64,000 nucleotides of DNA, taken from assembly GCA_037975125.1 (NCBI GenBank), contig CM075850.1:68438390-68502389 (forward strand), in the 5' to 3' direction. The notes below the pieces were generated by a model that worked only from the letters and a program-made list of their open reading frames with translations, ran no database searches and was not told where the DNA came from. Shown piece by piece: positions 12,766 through 24,430 of the stretch (positions are counted from its first letter, which is position 1; the number at the start of each line of letters is the position of its first letter). The stretch comes from Latrodectus hesperus. Lineage: Eukaryota > Arthropoda > Arachnida > Araneae > Theridiidae. The position numbers and the translations under genes were made by a program.

Positions 12766-14700
12766 CATGGGTGTCTAAACTATGACGGTTCGTGGGCCGC
12801 ATGGCAAAAAAAATTTTTTGCTGGGCCGCACATACAATATTTTTTCAAAAAATTGAAATAAAAATTAACTCTATGTAGTTTTATTAAAATTAACTTCTTT
12901 TTATTATAAATTTTTTTATTTTTAATTTGATATGTATAGGTACATATTTATTTTAAATTTGTAAAAGTTTCGTTTCATTTAGTTTGGATTTCATAAAGAT
13001 GGAAAAAATAATCAAATTAATGAGATGGATGAATTTGCTTTTGTCGAACAAGCGAATCGAGATCGGGTTCAATAGACGAGGTTGCAATTCTTAATGCATT
13101 TTCAAGATGTTTGGCGGTAATCTTTGTCCTATTTTTAATTTTTGTATGCTTCACTCTTGAAAATAATTGTTCACAAATATAGGTACTACCAAAAGCTGAA
13201 GACATTAATAAAGCATGATTGTGAAAATTAGGATATTTATCGCGGGGTAGGTAATCTTTATAAAACTCCAGTAAAGAAACATTTCCAAATTTTTCTTTCA
13301 GTTGAATGTCACTTTGCAGTTCAATGCATTCCATTTGAAGATTTGAAGGTAATTTATTTATTTCTAGAGAAAATGGAATAGACAATATGTTGAAATACTC
13401 TTCATTTTTTCGAAAATCTTGAAATCTACTTTCAAACTCTTGAATTAAATCAAAAATTAATGCAGCATATTTTGTGCAACTCACAGGTTTATGTGCAGCC
13501 AAAGTACTGAAATGCGTCAAATCTTTCACTTTTATTTGATTGTGCCAAAATTTCAACTTTCTTTCAAACGCTGTTATAGTTTGGAACATATTATTAATAA
13601 ATTGATTTTTTCCTTGAAGTCTCAAATATAAATCATTCAAATGCTCTGTTAAGTCTACTAAAAAAGCTAAATCTGAAACCCAATCTTCGTCTTCAAATTC
13701 AGTCACAGGTTTCCCTTTTGATTCCATAAATATTTTTATTTCAGTTCTTAAATCGTAAAATCTTTTGAGCATTTTCCCTTACTGAGCCATCTTACTTCTG
13801 TATAATAAATAACATCTGCAAATTCAGTGCCCATTACCTTGAGAAACTCTTGAAATTGTCTATGATTAAGTCCTTTTGCTCTTATAAAGTTAATGGTTTT
13901 TATACAACGCTTAACACACTTTCCATTTTTAAAATTTTTCCACACAAATTGCCCTGGTGTACAATACAATGATATGCCATCAAGATCGTATTGCCGGCAG
14001 CGACGGCTTCATTATTAACCATTTTAACGAGTCCCCCATTTTTACCAACCATGGCAGGTGCTCCATCGGTTATGATAGCTGATAAATTTTTCATAGATAA
14101 GGAAAACCTTTCCATCGTAGTTTTAAATGCATGGAATAAATCTACAGACTTGGTTGTGTCTTTTAACGATACTAAAGCAGCCATTTCTTCCGTGATATTA
14201 TAATGTTCAACGATTCCTCTTATAAAAATTTCCAACTGTGCCGTATCAGAAGCGTCAGTGCTTTCGTCCATGGCTAACGAATAAAATTTAAAATTAGTAC
14301 AATTGCTATTTAAAGACTTTTCAACTGCATTCCCCAACTCCTCAATTCTTGTGGCTATAGTTTGGTGTGATAACCTGATTTTAGAAAAATCCAACTTTTT
14401 TTCAGGGCAAATAAATTAAGTTTGCTACGCTTTCCATGCATTCTTTTATAAATTCGCCATCAATAAAAGGTTTTGATTTTTTTGCTATTAAATTTGCTAC
14501 GACATAACTTGTTTTTACAATGTCATTATTTTGAGTAGCTGCCTTTATAAAAAAATTTGTTCAGACGATATTCCTTTTTTAGTTCTGTGATTGTATCTTT
14601 ACGGCAAACGCGGAGATATACATCGTATTTTGTGGCATGCTTTTGACTATAATGTCGTTCAAACTGTAGTCTTTAAAAACTGGCACAACTTCCCTACATA

Positions 14701-15956
14701 CGAGGATCACTCTGAAATTTTTGAGATACAACTAAGTTTTTAAAGTTATAATTGCAAAATTTTAGGTGTGTTCAAAGTAGTCTCCTCCAGCATCAATGCA
14801 CTTTTGTAGACAAATTTTCCACAGATTAAATGCCTCAAGCCATTCCTTTCTTCGAATAGATGAAAAAATTCATTTATAGCCACATCAATCTCTTCTTTTG
14901 AATGAAAACGACGTCCACGTAAGTTCTTTTTTAGATTAAAGAATAACCAAAAGTCGCACATAGCTAGATCAGGTGAATACGGCGGCTGTTCGATCACTTT
15001 GCTTTTGTTTAAGAAACTCAGTTGTTAATCCGGCTGTATGGGAAGATATATTGTCATAGTGAAGCATTAGTCCCCTAACATTCAGTTCTTGTAGAATTTC
15101 TGGAAGACATTTAGTGGTATACCAGTTTGTTGTTACTGTCTTCTGTCCTTCCATCTTGATGGCTTTGACCAATCCCGTACTTCTGAAGAAAACGGCATAC
15201 ATCACTTTTTTCAGTGCGCGTTGTTTTTTCACCATTGTCGGCGTGGGATCATCTTCAAAGACCCATATTTTTTTCTTGACGTGTTGGAACGTCAAAAAAC
15301 GGTATATACGTTTCATCACCTGTTACAATTTTATAAATGATGCAGTGGCCACCATCATTCAGCATATTAAGAGTTTCTTTACTGATTCTGACACTCTCCT
15401 CTTTTTGATGCTCAGTTAGATTATGGGGAACCCAACGGCAAACTACTTTTTTCATATGTGATTCTTCATGAATGATTTTGTGTATGGCTGCGGATCCAAT
15501 GTTGAGTTCCTTTTGTATCATTTGAAAGGTACAGCAATTATCATCCATTAACATATTTCGTATGGCAGACACATTATCCGGGATTACTGCCGACGGTGGC
15601 CTTCCTGTGTGTTCTTCATCCTGAAGAAAATTGCGACCTCTTTTAAATTCTCTAAACCATCTGAATACCGTAGCACGAGCTGGAGATTCATCACCAAATG
15701 TTAATTGCAACCGTTGAACGCATTCTTCTTGATTTAATCCTGCTTTGAAATCGTAGAAAATCGTAGCGCGAAAATGTTCTCGCGTCAACTCCTTTTTCTC
15801 TTCTGCTTAAAATTTATTCCACGCTAAACAAGTTGAAGTCAGTCAGTAAAAAATCATCTTCTGTGTTAAAATACTTTGTACTTTAAAATTTAACCGTTAT
15901 TTTTATTTTGTAAATTCTCGTCTGCGCGTATCTCAAAAATTTCAGAGTAACCCTCG
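14701..15956 (-). mobile_element. mariner transposon, 1256 bp
   Basis: Twenty-eight-base inverted ends (CGAGG(A/G)(T/C)... ending TTTTTGAGATA) match at 26 of 28 positions. TA dinucleotides flank them at 14699-14700 and 15957-15958, the mariner target duplication. Length and termini are those of a full-length mariner. It sits inside the hAT transposase, so it is younger than the hAT insertion. Confidence 0.95.
14746..15788 (-). pseudogene. mariner transposase (DD34D type), frameshifted
   Basis: Three overlapping frames make one transposase of the usual roughly 345-codon length. First, 15255-15788 holds the N-terminal helix-turn-helix half and VTGDET, with the first catalytic Asp. Then 14969-15319 holds WVFEDDPTPTMVKKQRA and MLHYDNISSHTA, with the second Asp. 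Last, 14746-14997 holds PPYSPDLAMCDFWLF, where mariner has its third Asp. Frame changes fall near 15300, near 15000 (within the KQKQ-IEQPPY stretch) and near 14870. It cannot make enzyme, though its termini could still be moved by a related transposase. Confidence 0.93.
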
Positions 15957-16329
15957 TATTAAGCAAAGTGCTTTATATATAATTCTCCTCAATATAAAAG
16001 TATTTCTCTGTCCAGATTTTATTAAAAACTCTTTTTTCATCTTCAATTTTTCTTTTTTTAGGTTCTGATTGTTTTTTTAATGACATGGAGGCCATCTAAA
16101 AAAATTATATATTTTAATTTTATAAGCAAATATCCATAATGAATATGATTTATTCAGATCTTTTTAAAGAATTTGATGCAAAAATTAGGAAATCAAAATA
16201 CAATATATTGCATACAAATATTGTAATTCTTCAAAGAATATTAAATTTTTATGAGATTGTTTTACACGGTATTTTAACAAAATAGTAAAAATAAATATAT
16301 AAATTTTGAAATTTCAAAAATGAGTATGT

Positions 16330-16985
16330 AAATTTTTTAAATCAAAACTGAATACTGAAACTTGGACACAAGGCACCTACCGGTACAGTAATGGAAGTAA
16401 GGCAGATGGTGGATAGAAAAGTAGAACAAGGTGCCGGAACAGTCAGATTGTGTGGTGAGATGGATAATACTCTCGTAGAGGAAATAAAATATCTCTACTC
16501 CACTACTAGCTAATTTGATGGCTGGTAACGCTGAACGCTGAAAACTGATCGTGGATCTGTCAGGGATCCCTTTTATAGACTCGGAGAGCATGAAGAATTT
16601 TCTGGAACACCCCCAGCTGTAGCAGACACGCGATTGGGGCAAGTCGGTGAGTGACGTAGGAACTGGCACATGACTATGCGCCAAGATCACGCGCAGAACG
16701 GGATTCAGCGAGAAGAAGGCCAACGGGCCTGATCAATTTGGCGAACTTTTGCGAATGTTTGATGGCCCCTTTTTCTGTGAGGGCTCCCTTTGGCCAAAAA
16801 TCAAAATACAAATAAATATACTGCATACAAATTTGATTGATAACCACTATTCGGGCGGTTTTCTGAGGTGATGTTCTCTCTTTTCTTGGCAACAATATAT
16901 GTTTTTGAAACTCATTTCCACAGACACCTTTGATACTATTTGTATGAAGGACTTGTTGGGCGTGAATCCTCATAATCAAATTTTT
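16330..16985. other. G+C-richer block in the hAT 5' region, unassigned
   Basis: This stretch between the hAT start codon and its right terminus is markedly richer in G and C than its flanks. It holds open minus-strand frames of 128 and 101 codons with no domain I recognise. It may be hAT 5' non-coding sequence, or a further insertion. No terminal repeats or target duplication were found for it. Confidence 0.35.
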
Positions 16986-17760
16986 AATTTTTTAAAACAC
17001 ATCGGTTTTTATTGTCATATTTGATTCCTGTTTTTAACATCTTACCTATCATATACACTTGTTGATTTATCTTTGTTATCTGTGTCTACCCTTTCTTCAT
17101 TTATATTGTTATGCACGTACTGTGTTAAATATGAAATAGTTAAAAAATAAATAAAAGAAAATAAAATGTTTACACCTATGTTTGGCACAATTTGTCCCTT
17201 GAGTACCCAGTGTCATAAAGCCAAACAAACCAAACCACAGACACCTTCAAAATTATTTTCTACATGATATTGTGTGTGACTAAAAGCACTGGTGTATATG
17301 CTATAAGCACAGTTTCTTAGTTCTTATCTATTCTTTCTGATAACTTATTGCTTGGACTTCTCTCAATGCGGGGAGGTAGAAAGTAATATCAATTCAAGAT
17401 GACATTCTGACCGACCTTTTTCTTTCATGTTCTCAAAAGGTATTTCCGGAAGGGAGGAAGGGGGAATAAGGTCCATTAACAGTTCATTCTCTAGTTTCGA
17501 CCTCTGAAAACTTCAGGCCTTAATAGAACTGGCCACACAAGCTGTCTTTAACCCTTTCAATACCAAAGAGCCCAAACACCCGTACAGGCAAAATACCAAA
17601 AGCGCCCGGAAATGGCATGTTTATTTGCATGTTTGTTACCCACTACTTGCCATTGTATGCTGACAGTGGAAGGCGTGCCGAAAATCCATTGCTTTTTTTT
17701 TTATCTCCTTCCTGATCAATAGGGAGAATTTGAATAGTGATAAGAGTTGTCCAGGGAAGA

Positions 17761-17785
17761 ACAATGCAGTGCAACACTGCATTGT
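17761..17785. repeat. Subterminal 11-bp perfect hairpin in hAT right end
   Basis: ACAATGCAGTG and its exact reverse complement are separated by 3 bases, about 55 bp inside the hAT terminus. Subterminal repeats are known transposase-binding sites in hAT elements; that role here is inference. Confidence 0.5.
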
Positions 17786-17839
17786 ACGAACCCTGGGCCA
17801 CATTTTAAAGGCTTTTGGGCTGCACTTTAGACAAGCATG

Positions 17840-17847
17840 CCTTAAAA
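17840..17847. repeat. hAT target-site duplication, right copy
   Basis: CCTTAAAA, identical to 12758-12765. Confidence 0.9.
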
Positions 17848-20422
17848 TGAAAAAGTATTTAAGTAAATAAATCCAAGAGCAGTCAAGTTCTTCAAATTTC
17901 TCTGGTCAGCGACAGGACAGCAAAGCGCTATCAATATCCCAGGCTTTGATATATTACATATTATTTTCCGAAAACTCCCTTAATGAAATAACAGTCCAAT
18001 AAAATTTTATTCTTGCACAATGCATAAAAAATATGTTTATAAGCTGTATTTTGAGATACTTGCTATTTACATTACAATGTAAAATTGCATTTCAAAATAT
18101 ACGATTAAAATATAATGATAAAAAAATTTCTTTAAATAAAAGCAAGAAATTCACATTGATGGCAAATATTCGCTCTCGGCTTTTTGCTACAATATATACC
18201 AATAACTAATTTAAAAAACACTTAACTCAATATCAACACTATAATTTTTTTTTGAAATAACTTTAAAAAAATTAAAATGTCCATATGATAAATAAGCTTG
18301 GAAATATTTTACCAAAAAAATAATCTCTGCGTTTTATCTCACACAAAAGAGGTAATATTTAGTTTGCTCTCCCGTCTCTGAGCCATTCTTATCACGTAAA
18401 TTAGATTTTCAACAATAATAAACTTTATATTATTTCTTTTTTCAGTTTTTCAATTCAGTAACTGTTGAGACTGAAAAGTGCGGCATTTTATAAAACGAGT
18501 GAAATCTCATGAAGTACAAAGCGTAAGAGTATATTGGCAATAATTTCTTTAAATTATGTAAAAGTTGTAACAGACTGGAAAGAAATGGATTCTCTCATAC
18601 AGAATAGGATATAATATTCTTGAACACTTTAAATAACGTATTTAAGGAATAAAATCTTAAGGCAATTATTTATTTATTGTTTTTATTCAGTGAATAGCTT
18701 TCTCCTTACTAATATCCTATGCAGTTTTTACCTCTTATCAGAAAGCTCCATCAAAAATGCTAATTATTATTCAACAATTGTGAATGCATTGTTGAATTAA
18801 AAAAGTAACACAATTTATTAGAGTTTAATCATATCTGAGAGGTTTTAAAGAAAATTCTATATAAAGTTGATTACAAAATATAATTCCATATGAGCTGTTA
18901 TTTTGTCAATCCATGTAGTCTTTTCTAAAGTAGCAACGAAAGTGTTAATTCTGATACACAGTTAATCTTCTACAAGCTATATTTAAATCTAAATAGGTGC
19001 CCTGCTTAAAAATTTTACTGGAAAATTTATCGAAATCAAACTTTATACATTGAACATTGTGTTGTAATTTCTTATATTCAATATTACAATAATTGATACT
19101 TCAACTGAGATAACTACACAAGTTCACAGCTTGTTTGTTAACTTTTACTCTCATTGATTTTTGTTGGCCAACATTTTCTCTTTGACTAGATACTTCACCT
19201 TCTCACAAACACTTTTTTCTTTGTTTTGTATTACTTTTGTCTATATGATTGTTGGATATATCATCTCCGACAGTATTCTATCCAGTCATCTCAGCATCAC
19301 AATATATTGTTTTTGCCAAAGTTTAAACAATGCATAAGGAAATGCGCAGTACATTTTGTTAGGATGATGTACGTACCATCATTAATTTATAAACAGTTTG
19401 TGTAGATAAAATTTCTATTGTAGATGAATTGTTCACATTATTCGAACAATACATATCAACTGGATTCTTGGTGGAATTCACTTTCACTGTTATGCACAGT
19501 TTAACAAAATATTTGCTTAAGATTGCTTAGAATAGTGAAAAAATAACTAGAAGATAAGCAGAATTAATAATAATTGTCACTCACATTTTGTATAGGATGT
19601 TTCTATCCAATCATATTACATTATAAAGCAGTAATAGATAATTATTTCACATCAGAAAAAAAATTGTTATGTAAAGGAATATTACATATGTACATTGAAG
19701 GTGGACAAATTATTTTTAAGTGGGTTTTCCTTATTCTTATTTATTTTAGGTTTGAGCCTTATTTTGCCGTCCTATTTAAGACTAAATAGCAATATTTAGT
19801 TTTTATTTTTAAATGTTGCCAAAAATATAAATAATAGAAATCAATAATATATTTTTCAAATTTGATGAAAATAAATTGTGTGTTACAATAATAAATATAT
19901 CATGTTTTGTGAATTATTTAAATTCAAAAAAGTCATATTCATAATTGGCCATTTATGTGACAATTTATCAAAATATAACTGTCATGTTAGATAAGGTTCA
20001 ATGAGGTTCAACACAGGACATTACTCCATGTCAAATGACAACTTATTTTAAGAGAAACCATTTTCTAAGAACAAAAACTTAATATATTAATGCTTTAATC
20101 ATACTATTATACAGAAAATCCAATGTGTGATACTCTCCCATTAAAATTATTTAATATCGTTAAAAATAAAATAAACGGAACCACAATGCCACAGTTAATT
20201 TTCATGAGATCCTAAATTGAAAAATGCAATAAGGTTCCTATGTTTTCTACTACCTTTTCCAATAGTGGATTGTGGCAATATTTTTCATCAGTTTATTTTT
20301 GAAACAACCTTATTTATCGCTCAAAGGTCAGTTTTAGCTAAAAAGAGTTAATTAGACCAGAGCTTATAGCATAAATTGGGTTTCGAACCATTATCAGATA
20401 TTATATTTACTATTCTGTGATT
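17848..20422. other. AT-rich intergenic stretch
   Basis: No coding or RNA gene supported; spurious AT-driven frames only. Confidence 0.5.
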
Positions 20423-20550
20423 GAACAGATATTATTAGATTTACTGTTCTACGTTGAACAGATATTATAAGATTTATTCTATGTGGAACAGATATTATTA
20501 GATTTACTGTTCTATGTGGAACAGATACTATTAGATTTACTGTTCTCTAC
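20423..20550 (+). repeat. Minisatellite, four units of about 33 bp
   Basis: Units begin with GAACAGATA at 20423, 20456, 20486 and 20519 (33, 30, 33 and about 32 bp). They share TTAGATTTACTGTTCTA with few differences. The array lies about 600 bp upstream of the WAP gene. Confidence 0.9.
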
Positions 20551-21051
20551 ACCAGATTTCAAAGTACTTACATTCATAGTGATACGTAATGTTTTTGACA
20601 GTTACAATTCATTTATAAATCGCTCAAGTGGCTTAAAGTATTCTGTTCAGCGTTGTATATTACTTGAACATTAATAATAAATATGTGTATTCTATGTGTG
20701 TATAAATTCTTAAAAGTATATGTAATATATTATTAAATACAATCCATCAATTACTAACATGCTCACTGCCCTTCTTCAATAATGTTCTGAACAATTCATT
20801 CAACTAAAAAACAAGGTTAATTCAAACAATGACATGCAATTTGAACTAACTAACTAGTTAAATGTTAAAATTTTCGGAGCATTGTCGCAATTTGAAGAAA
20901 AGTCTACAAATGGTAAAGCTGATAAAACATGAACTTCAAATCCAATCAGCTAAATCATGCAATATTTTGTTGATTCATATTAAAATAAAAAAAGAATAAA
21001 GCAAACATACGTCAAATGTCAAATATTTCATTGTGCGCTGTCTTTCTTCGC
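20551..21051. other. Upstream region of the WAP gene
   Basis: AT-rich flanking DNA between the minisatellite and the kappaB-like site. A TATTAAAATAAAA word near 20978 could act as a weak TATA element. No other gene is visible. Confidence 0.35.
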
Positions 21052-21061
21052 GGAAATTCCC
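21052..21061 (+). promoter_or_regulatory. Rel/NF-kappaB-type decamer upstream of WAP gene
   Basis: GGAAATTCCC, or GGGAATTTCC on the other strand, fits the kappaB consensus GGGRNWYYCC exactly and lies 100 bp before the WAP start codon. In arthropods such sites drive inducible immune peptides through Dorsal, Dif or Relish. The transcription start is not known, so the site may be in the proximal promoter or the 5' leader. Confidence 0.45.
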
Positions 21062-21160
21062 ATTTACAATCGTTTCTAGAGCACAGTAACTCTTAGGTGA
21101 AATCATTGTGTTTTTAAGCATTTTTGCGTTCCAATTTAATGTACTTTGGATCTCAGAAAA

Positions 21161-22373
21161 ATGAGAATTCTAGTTTTTATTCTAATACCTCTGGCCATGA
21201 TGACAGTTGTTAATGCAGGTAAAAAGTATTTATATTTTTTTATATTAAATAAATAATCATTAATAAATCAATAAATGTTGTTTAACTATAAAAAAATAAA
21301 TATCACAATGATGAATATTTTTAATATAACAGTGTTACGTCATATTGAATATATTTAATTCATAGATTTAGAAAATTATCTATTAGTAAGAGTTTATAGA
21401 ACAATAAATTTAATATGCAAGATTTCCAAAATTATCTAGAAGATTTGTGATAAAAGCATACATTAATTTTTAGGGTACTTACATATATGCTTAACAATTA
21501 TTGAAATTGCGTTATTAATCATTACTTTCAAAATTTTTAATTTATGGTATAGGTACAATAATTGTATATAATTTGATGAGAATTTAATAAAATTGTTTAC
21601 CTAAAACAAAAATTAATTTTCTTTTTCTTAAAAAAATTTTTTTAGATAATCATTTTAGGCAATTAATACCTACACAGTGCACTTTAAAAAAATAAAACAT
21701 AGTCTCACCTAAAATTTACAAAATTTGATAAAATATGTTCCTAGTATTTAAAAACTTTTGTACAATCTATTCAGCTTTTACTTTTTTCACAATTAGTTTC
21801 TTATTGATATTAAAATAACTATAATATTAATGTTTAGTATTATTTTTCAAACCAATTCAAAACTACTTTTTAAGTTTAATTCAAATAATTCAAATAAAAA
21901 TTAAGTTAAAAACTGAAATAATAATTTTCAATTAACATTTTATTGAAATAAAGAGACGCAATCGAAATGTATAATTTTTTTCCCTGTTATTTTATATTTT
22001 TATTTTTCCGTTTTGCTTATCTTTTTGCGGTATAAAATCTTTTTGATCAGATGATAATTTTTGTCTATTATATTTTTTATTGACTGAAAAGAAAAAAACT
22101 GGCTATTAAAATTACAGAACAATAATTTTTGTCAAGGATATACAATTAATAAAACAAAATATATTGTTATATAATATGTTAGCTGAATCTATGCTTTAAA
22201 ATATACTGGCAATAATGTGCCAGTTAAATTATTTTGTACCCTCAAATTAAACTTGAATTAATTTTTTTTAGTTTTGAAAGGAAAAAACGTATGTCTGATG
22301 CTGTTTCGCTACATTATTATATGGCAATTTTAATCATTAATTTCATTACACGCACACACACACACATACACAT

Positions 22374-22425
<52 letters not shown>

Positions 22426-23291
22426 TCTGCCCAAAAGCAGTTGAAGTTGAATATATAGAGTTGTATTTACATCATCATACAGAGGAATTACTCACTAAAC
22501 TTAAAGTTATAGTCTGAAACTTTTAATTAGACATGGTAATTCCTCTTTCAAACGCAATCTCTTATTTCGATAACTTGAAAGATATTATTCCTTTTAGTGC
22601 TTTACAAACCATATTACATATCATATAGATGATACTTTTTTCGCTCTCAGTAAAAACAACACAATTTTCGTTTTTCTTCAAAATTTCAATACTCATCAGT
22701 ACATATTTAAATGCATTTTTATATAATCTAAATGCAAACTTATTTATACATATTGCACTTCTCATCATTTTTAAACTGCATATAAAATATTTTCAAGGAT
22801 GGTATTCTGAATCATGAATGTCCTTTAATAAAAAAATTAGATAATTCTTTAATTAACAGATTTTGATTTATTTACTTCAGAACACATTTTTCGCCACACT
22901 GGTGTTTCTTAATGAGATGTTGGTGATTGCAAAGTTCCAATAATTAATTATGCTATTTTTCTATAAATGTTATTTATATTAATATATTTTCTTGTATTAT
23001 GCGTTAAGATGACTTGGTTAACAACTGATTATTTTTGAGCTTATAAAAGATATTATCATGATTTTGCTTCTTTTAAATTTTCCGTATTTCTTAATTTTAG
23101 GCTATTGCCCTACTAGATCAACTCTACAGTGTTTCCGAGCGATCAATAGATGTTGTTCTGATGAAAACTGTGGTCAAGGACAGATTTGCTGTTCGGAAGG
23201 TTGCGGCAATACATGTCATGAACCCAGTTCGGTAGAGACCAATGGAATAAAAGTGAAACCAAACAAGACTTGCCGCATTGATCCTTATTAA
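21161..23291 (+). CDS. Secreted WAP (four-disulfide core) peptide, two exons
   Basis: Exon 1 (21161-21218) encodes MRILVFILIPLAMMTVVNA, a textbook signal peptide, and ends in a GT donor (GTAAAAAG) at phase 1. Exon 2 (23101-23288 plus stop to 23291) follows a TTAATTTTAG acceptor and encodes 63 residues, 82 in all. The mature part starts near GYCP. It has the WAP pattern: a CP start, C-x-D-x-x-C, then CC-x3-C-x3-C. Ten cysteines are present; eight fit the WAP core, and the extra pair (one beside the third core Cys, one near the C terminus in NKTC) could form a fifth disulfide. The 1882-bp intron is AT-rich. WAP peptides act outside the cell as protease inhibitors or antimicrobials, and some occur in spider venoms; which role applies here cannot be told from sequence. 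No paralogue is seen nearby. Confidence 0.88.
22350..22424. repeat. Compound (AC)n(AT)n microsatellite in WAP intron
   Basis: CA-rich repeats to about 22382 are followed by about 40 bp of pure TA, within intron 1 of the WAP gene. Confidence 0.95.
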
Positions 23292-23375
23292 CTTCTTGCA
23301 AAATTGAAAGCTTGGAATCAATTGAACCAAAATGTATTAGTCTTACATCATTTAAATTTACTTATTCTGATTTAA

Positions 23376-23381
23376 AATAAA
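23376..23381 (+). terminator. Poly(A) signal of WAP gene
   Basis: AATAAA 84 bp after the TAA stop, suggesting a 3' UTR of about 100 bp. Confidence 0.7.
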
Positions 23382-23399
23382 GTACCTTTTCGATAATTT

Positions 23400-24428
23400 T
23401 ATGTGAATAACTGCTGTAAAAATTTTTCAGGTTTTTTTTTGCTTTATATTTTGGTTAATGTCTGTTTTGTTTTTTTAAGCTGATGTTTTAAAATTTTAAC
23501 TTTTACAATATAACATTTGTCATAATAATTTGTTAATGGTTAGAAACTACAAAATATATTGAATAATGTTTTAAATTAATTACATGAATTTATTAAACTA
23601 TATTAAATAATAATGAAATGGGTATTTTAAGCTTTACGTAAAGAAGTTAATAGAAATTTTTAAAAAAGGACGTAACTAAAAATACAAAACCTTATTTTTT
23701 TTCGAAGCCTCTACATATTAAAATATTTCTTTTCAACAATTAAAGAAAAGCTGACAGTATCAAATTTCAGCTGTATGAAAATTGACGAGAACTATTATCG
23801 ATCATGCACGGTAAATTCAAAAAATAAAAACACTTCATGTATCCCAATAATTTAATTTTATTTCTGAAAATTCTAACATTTAAATAAGAGAATCCTTATT
23901 GGAATAATCTCTATCGTCAATCATGATTGTTTTAATTATATTTCAGGACACAAAGTTGCGAAAATATATATTATAAAAAATGAAGTAATTTTATTGTATC
24001 GTACTTTTATCAAATTCTAATTTGCTCCTCCTTCTTATCTAAAAATTGATACCTCATGACTTTTAAAGAAAATTGTATGGCATTTGAAATAACTAATTAA
24101 ATTAATTTTACTCAATTGATAAAAAAAGAACCTGATATCGTGTATTTGGTGATATTTGAAAATTTTTATTACCATTTTGATCGACATATCATTTATTATG
24201 AAGAAAAATTAAAATCCTTTCTTACATACTTTATAAGGATGTTTCTTAGAGTAACGCTTAGAAAAACACTAGCTTTTGCAACTTTAATTTCTACACACAT
24301 ATATAAGGAAAATTAGAAATAATATAAGTAATGCAAGATTAATAAGTACTCAAATTTAATTAAATAAAATATAGGTTTAGCTATCCTTTTAGCGCAAAAG
24401 CAACTGAAATAGAATTATCAAAGACAGG
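23400..24428. other. AT-rich intergenic stretch
   Basis: Nothing supported between the WAP poly(A) signal and the next transposon. Confidence 0.5.
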
Positions 24429-24430
24429 TA

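Larger units (their letters stand above)
13017..16095 (-). pseudogene. hAT transposase, interrupted by mariner and frameshifted
   Basis: The likely start is the ATG at 16095-16093, giving MASMSLKKQSEPKKRK, a Lys-rich N terminus. The mariner splits the gene inside the BED-type zinc finger: the KIWTEKYF part lies before the insert, and CREVV with a later H-Y-S-Q-K-H block after it. Downstream are LAMDESTDASD (first catalytic Asp, in 13900-14394), ITDGAPAMVG (second Asp) and the YHCIVHQ motif. The C-terminal dimerisation block ALLMSSAFGSTYICEQLFS, with the catalytic Glu, is in 13017-13772. Frame changes occur near 13750-13770, 13900-13970 and 14400, plus a stop just before the mariner. The family resembles vertebrate GTF2IRD2-type domesticated hAT proteins, but this copy is dead. 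Confidence 0.9.
12766..17839 (-). mobile_element. Complete hAT transposon (GTF2IRD2/ZBED-type) with nested mariner
   Basis: The left end CATGGGTGTCTAAACT and the inverted right end CATGCTTGTCTAAAGT match at 13 of 16 positions. Both are followed by the G+C-rich GGGCCGCA/GTGGCCC words common inside hAT ends. An identical 8-bp direct repeat CCTTAAAA flanks the element on both sides (12758-12765 and 17840-17847), the target duplication length of the hAT superfamily. The transposase runs on the minus strand. A mariner (14701-15956) is inserted in it. Without the mariner the element would be about 3.8 kb. Confidence 0.92.

Noticed and set aside
17545..17700. TTAACCCTTT start suggestive of a piggyBac end
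   Set aside because: No matching inverted partner with TTAA and no piggyBac transposase was found; it lies within the hAT 5' region.
22234..22458. Open frame through the AC/AT microsatellite
   Set aside because: The C-terminal half is only repeated Thr-His and Tyr-Ile from the microsatellite, inside the WAP intron.
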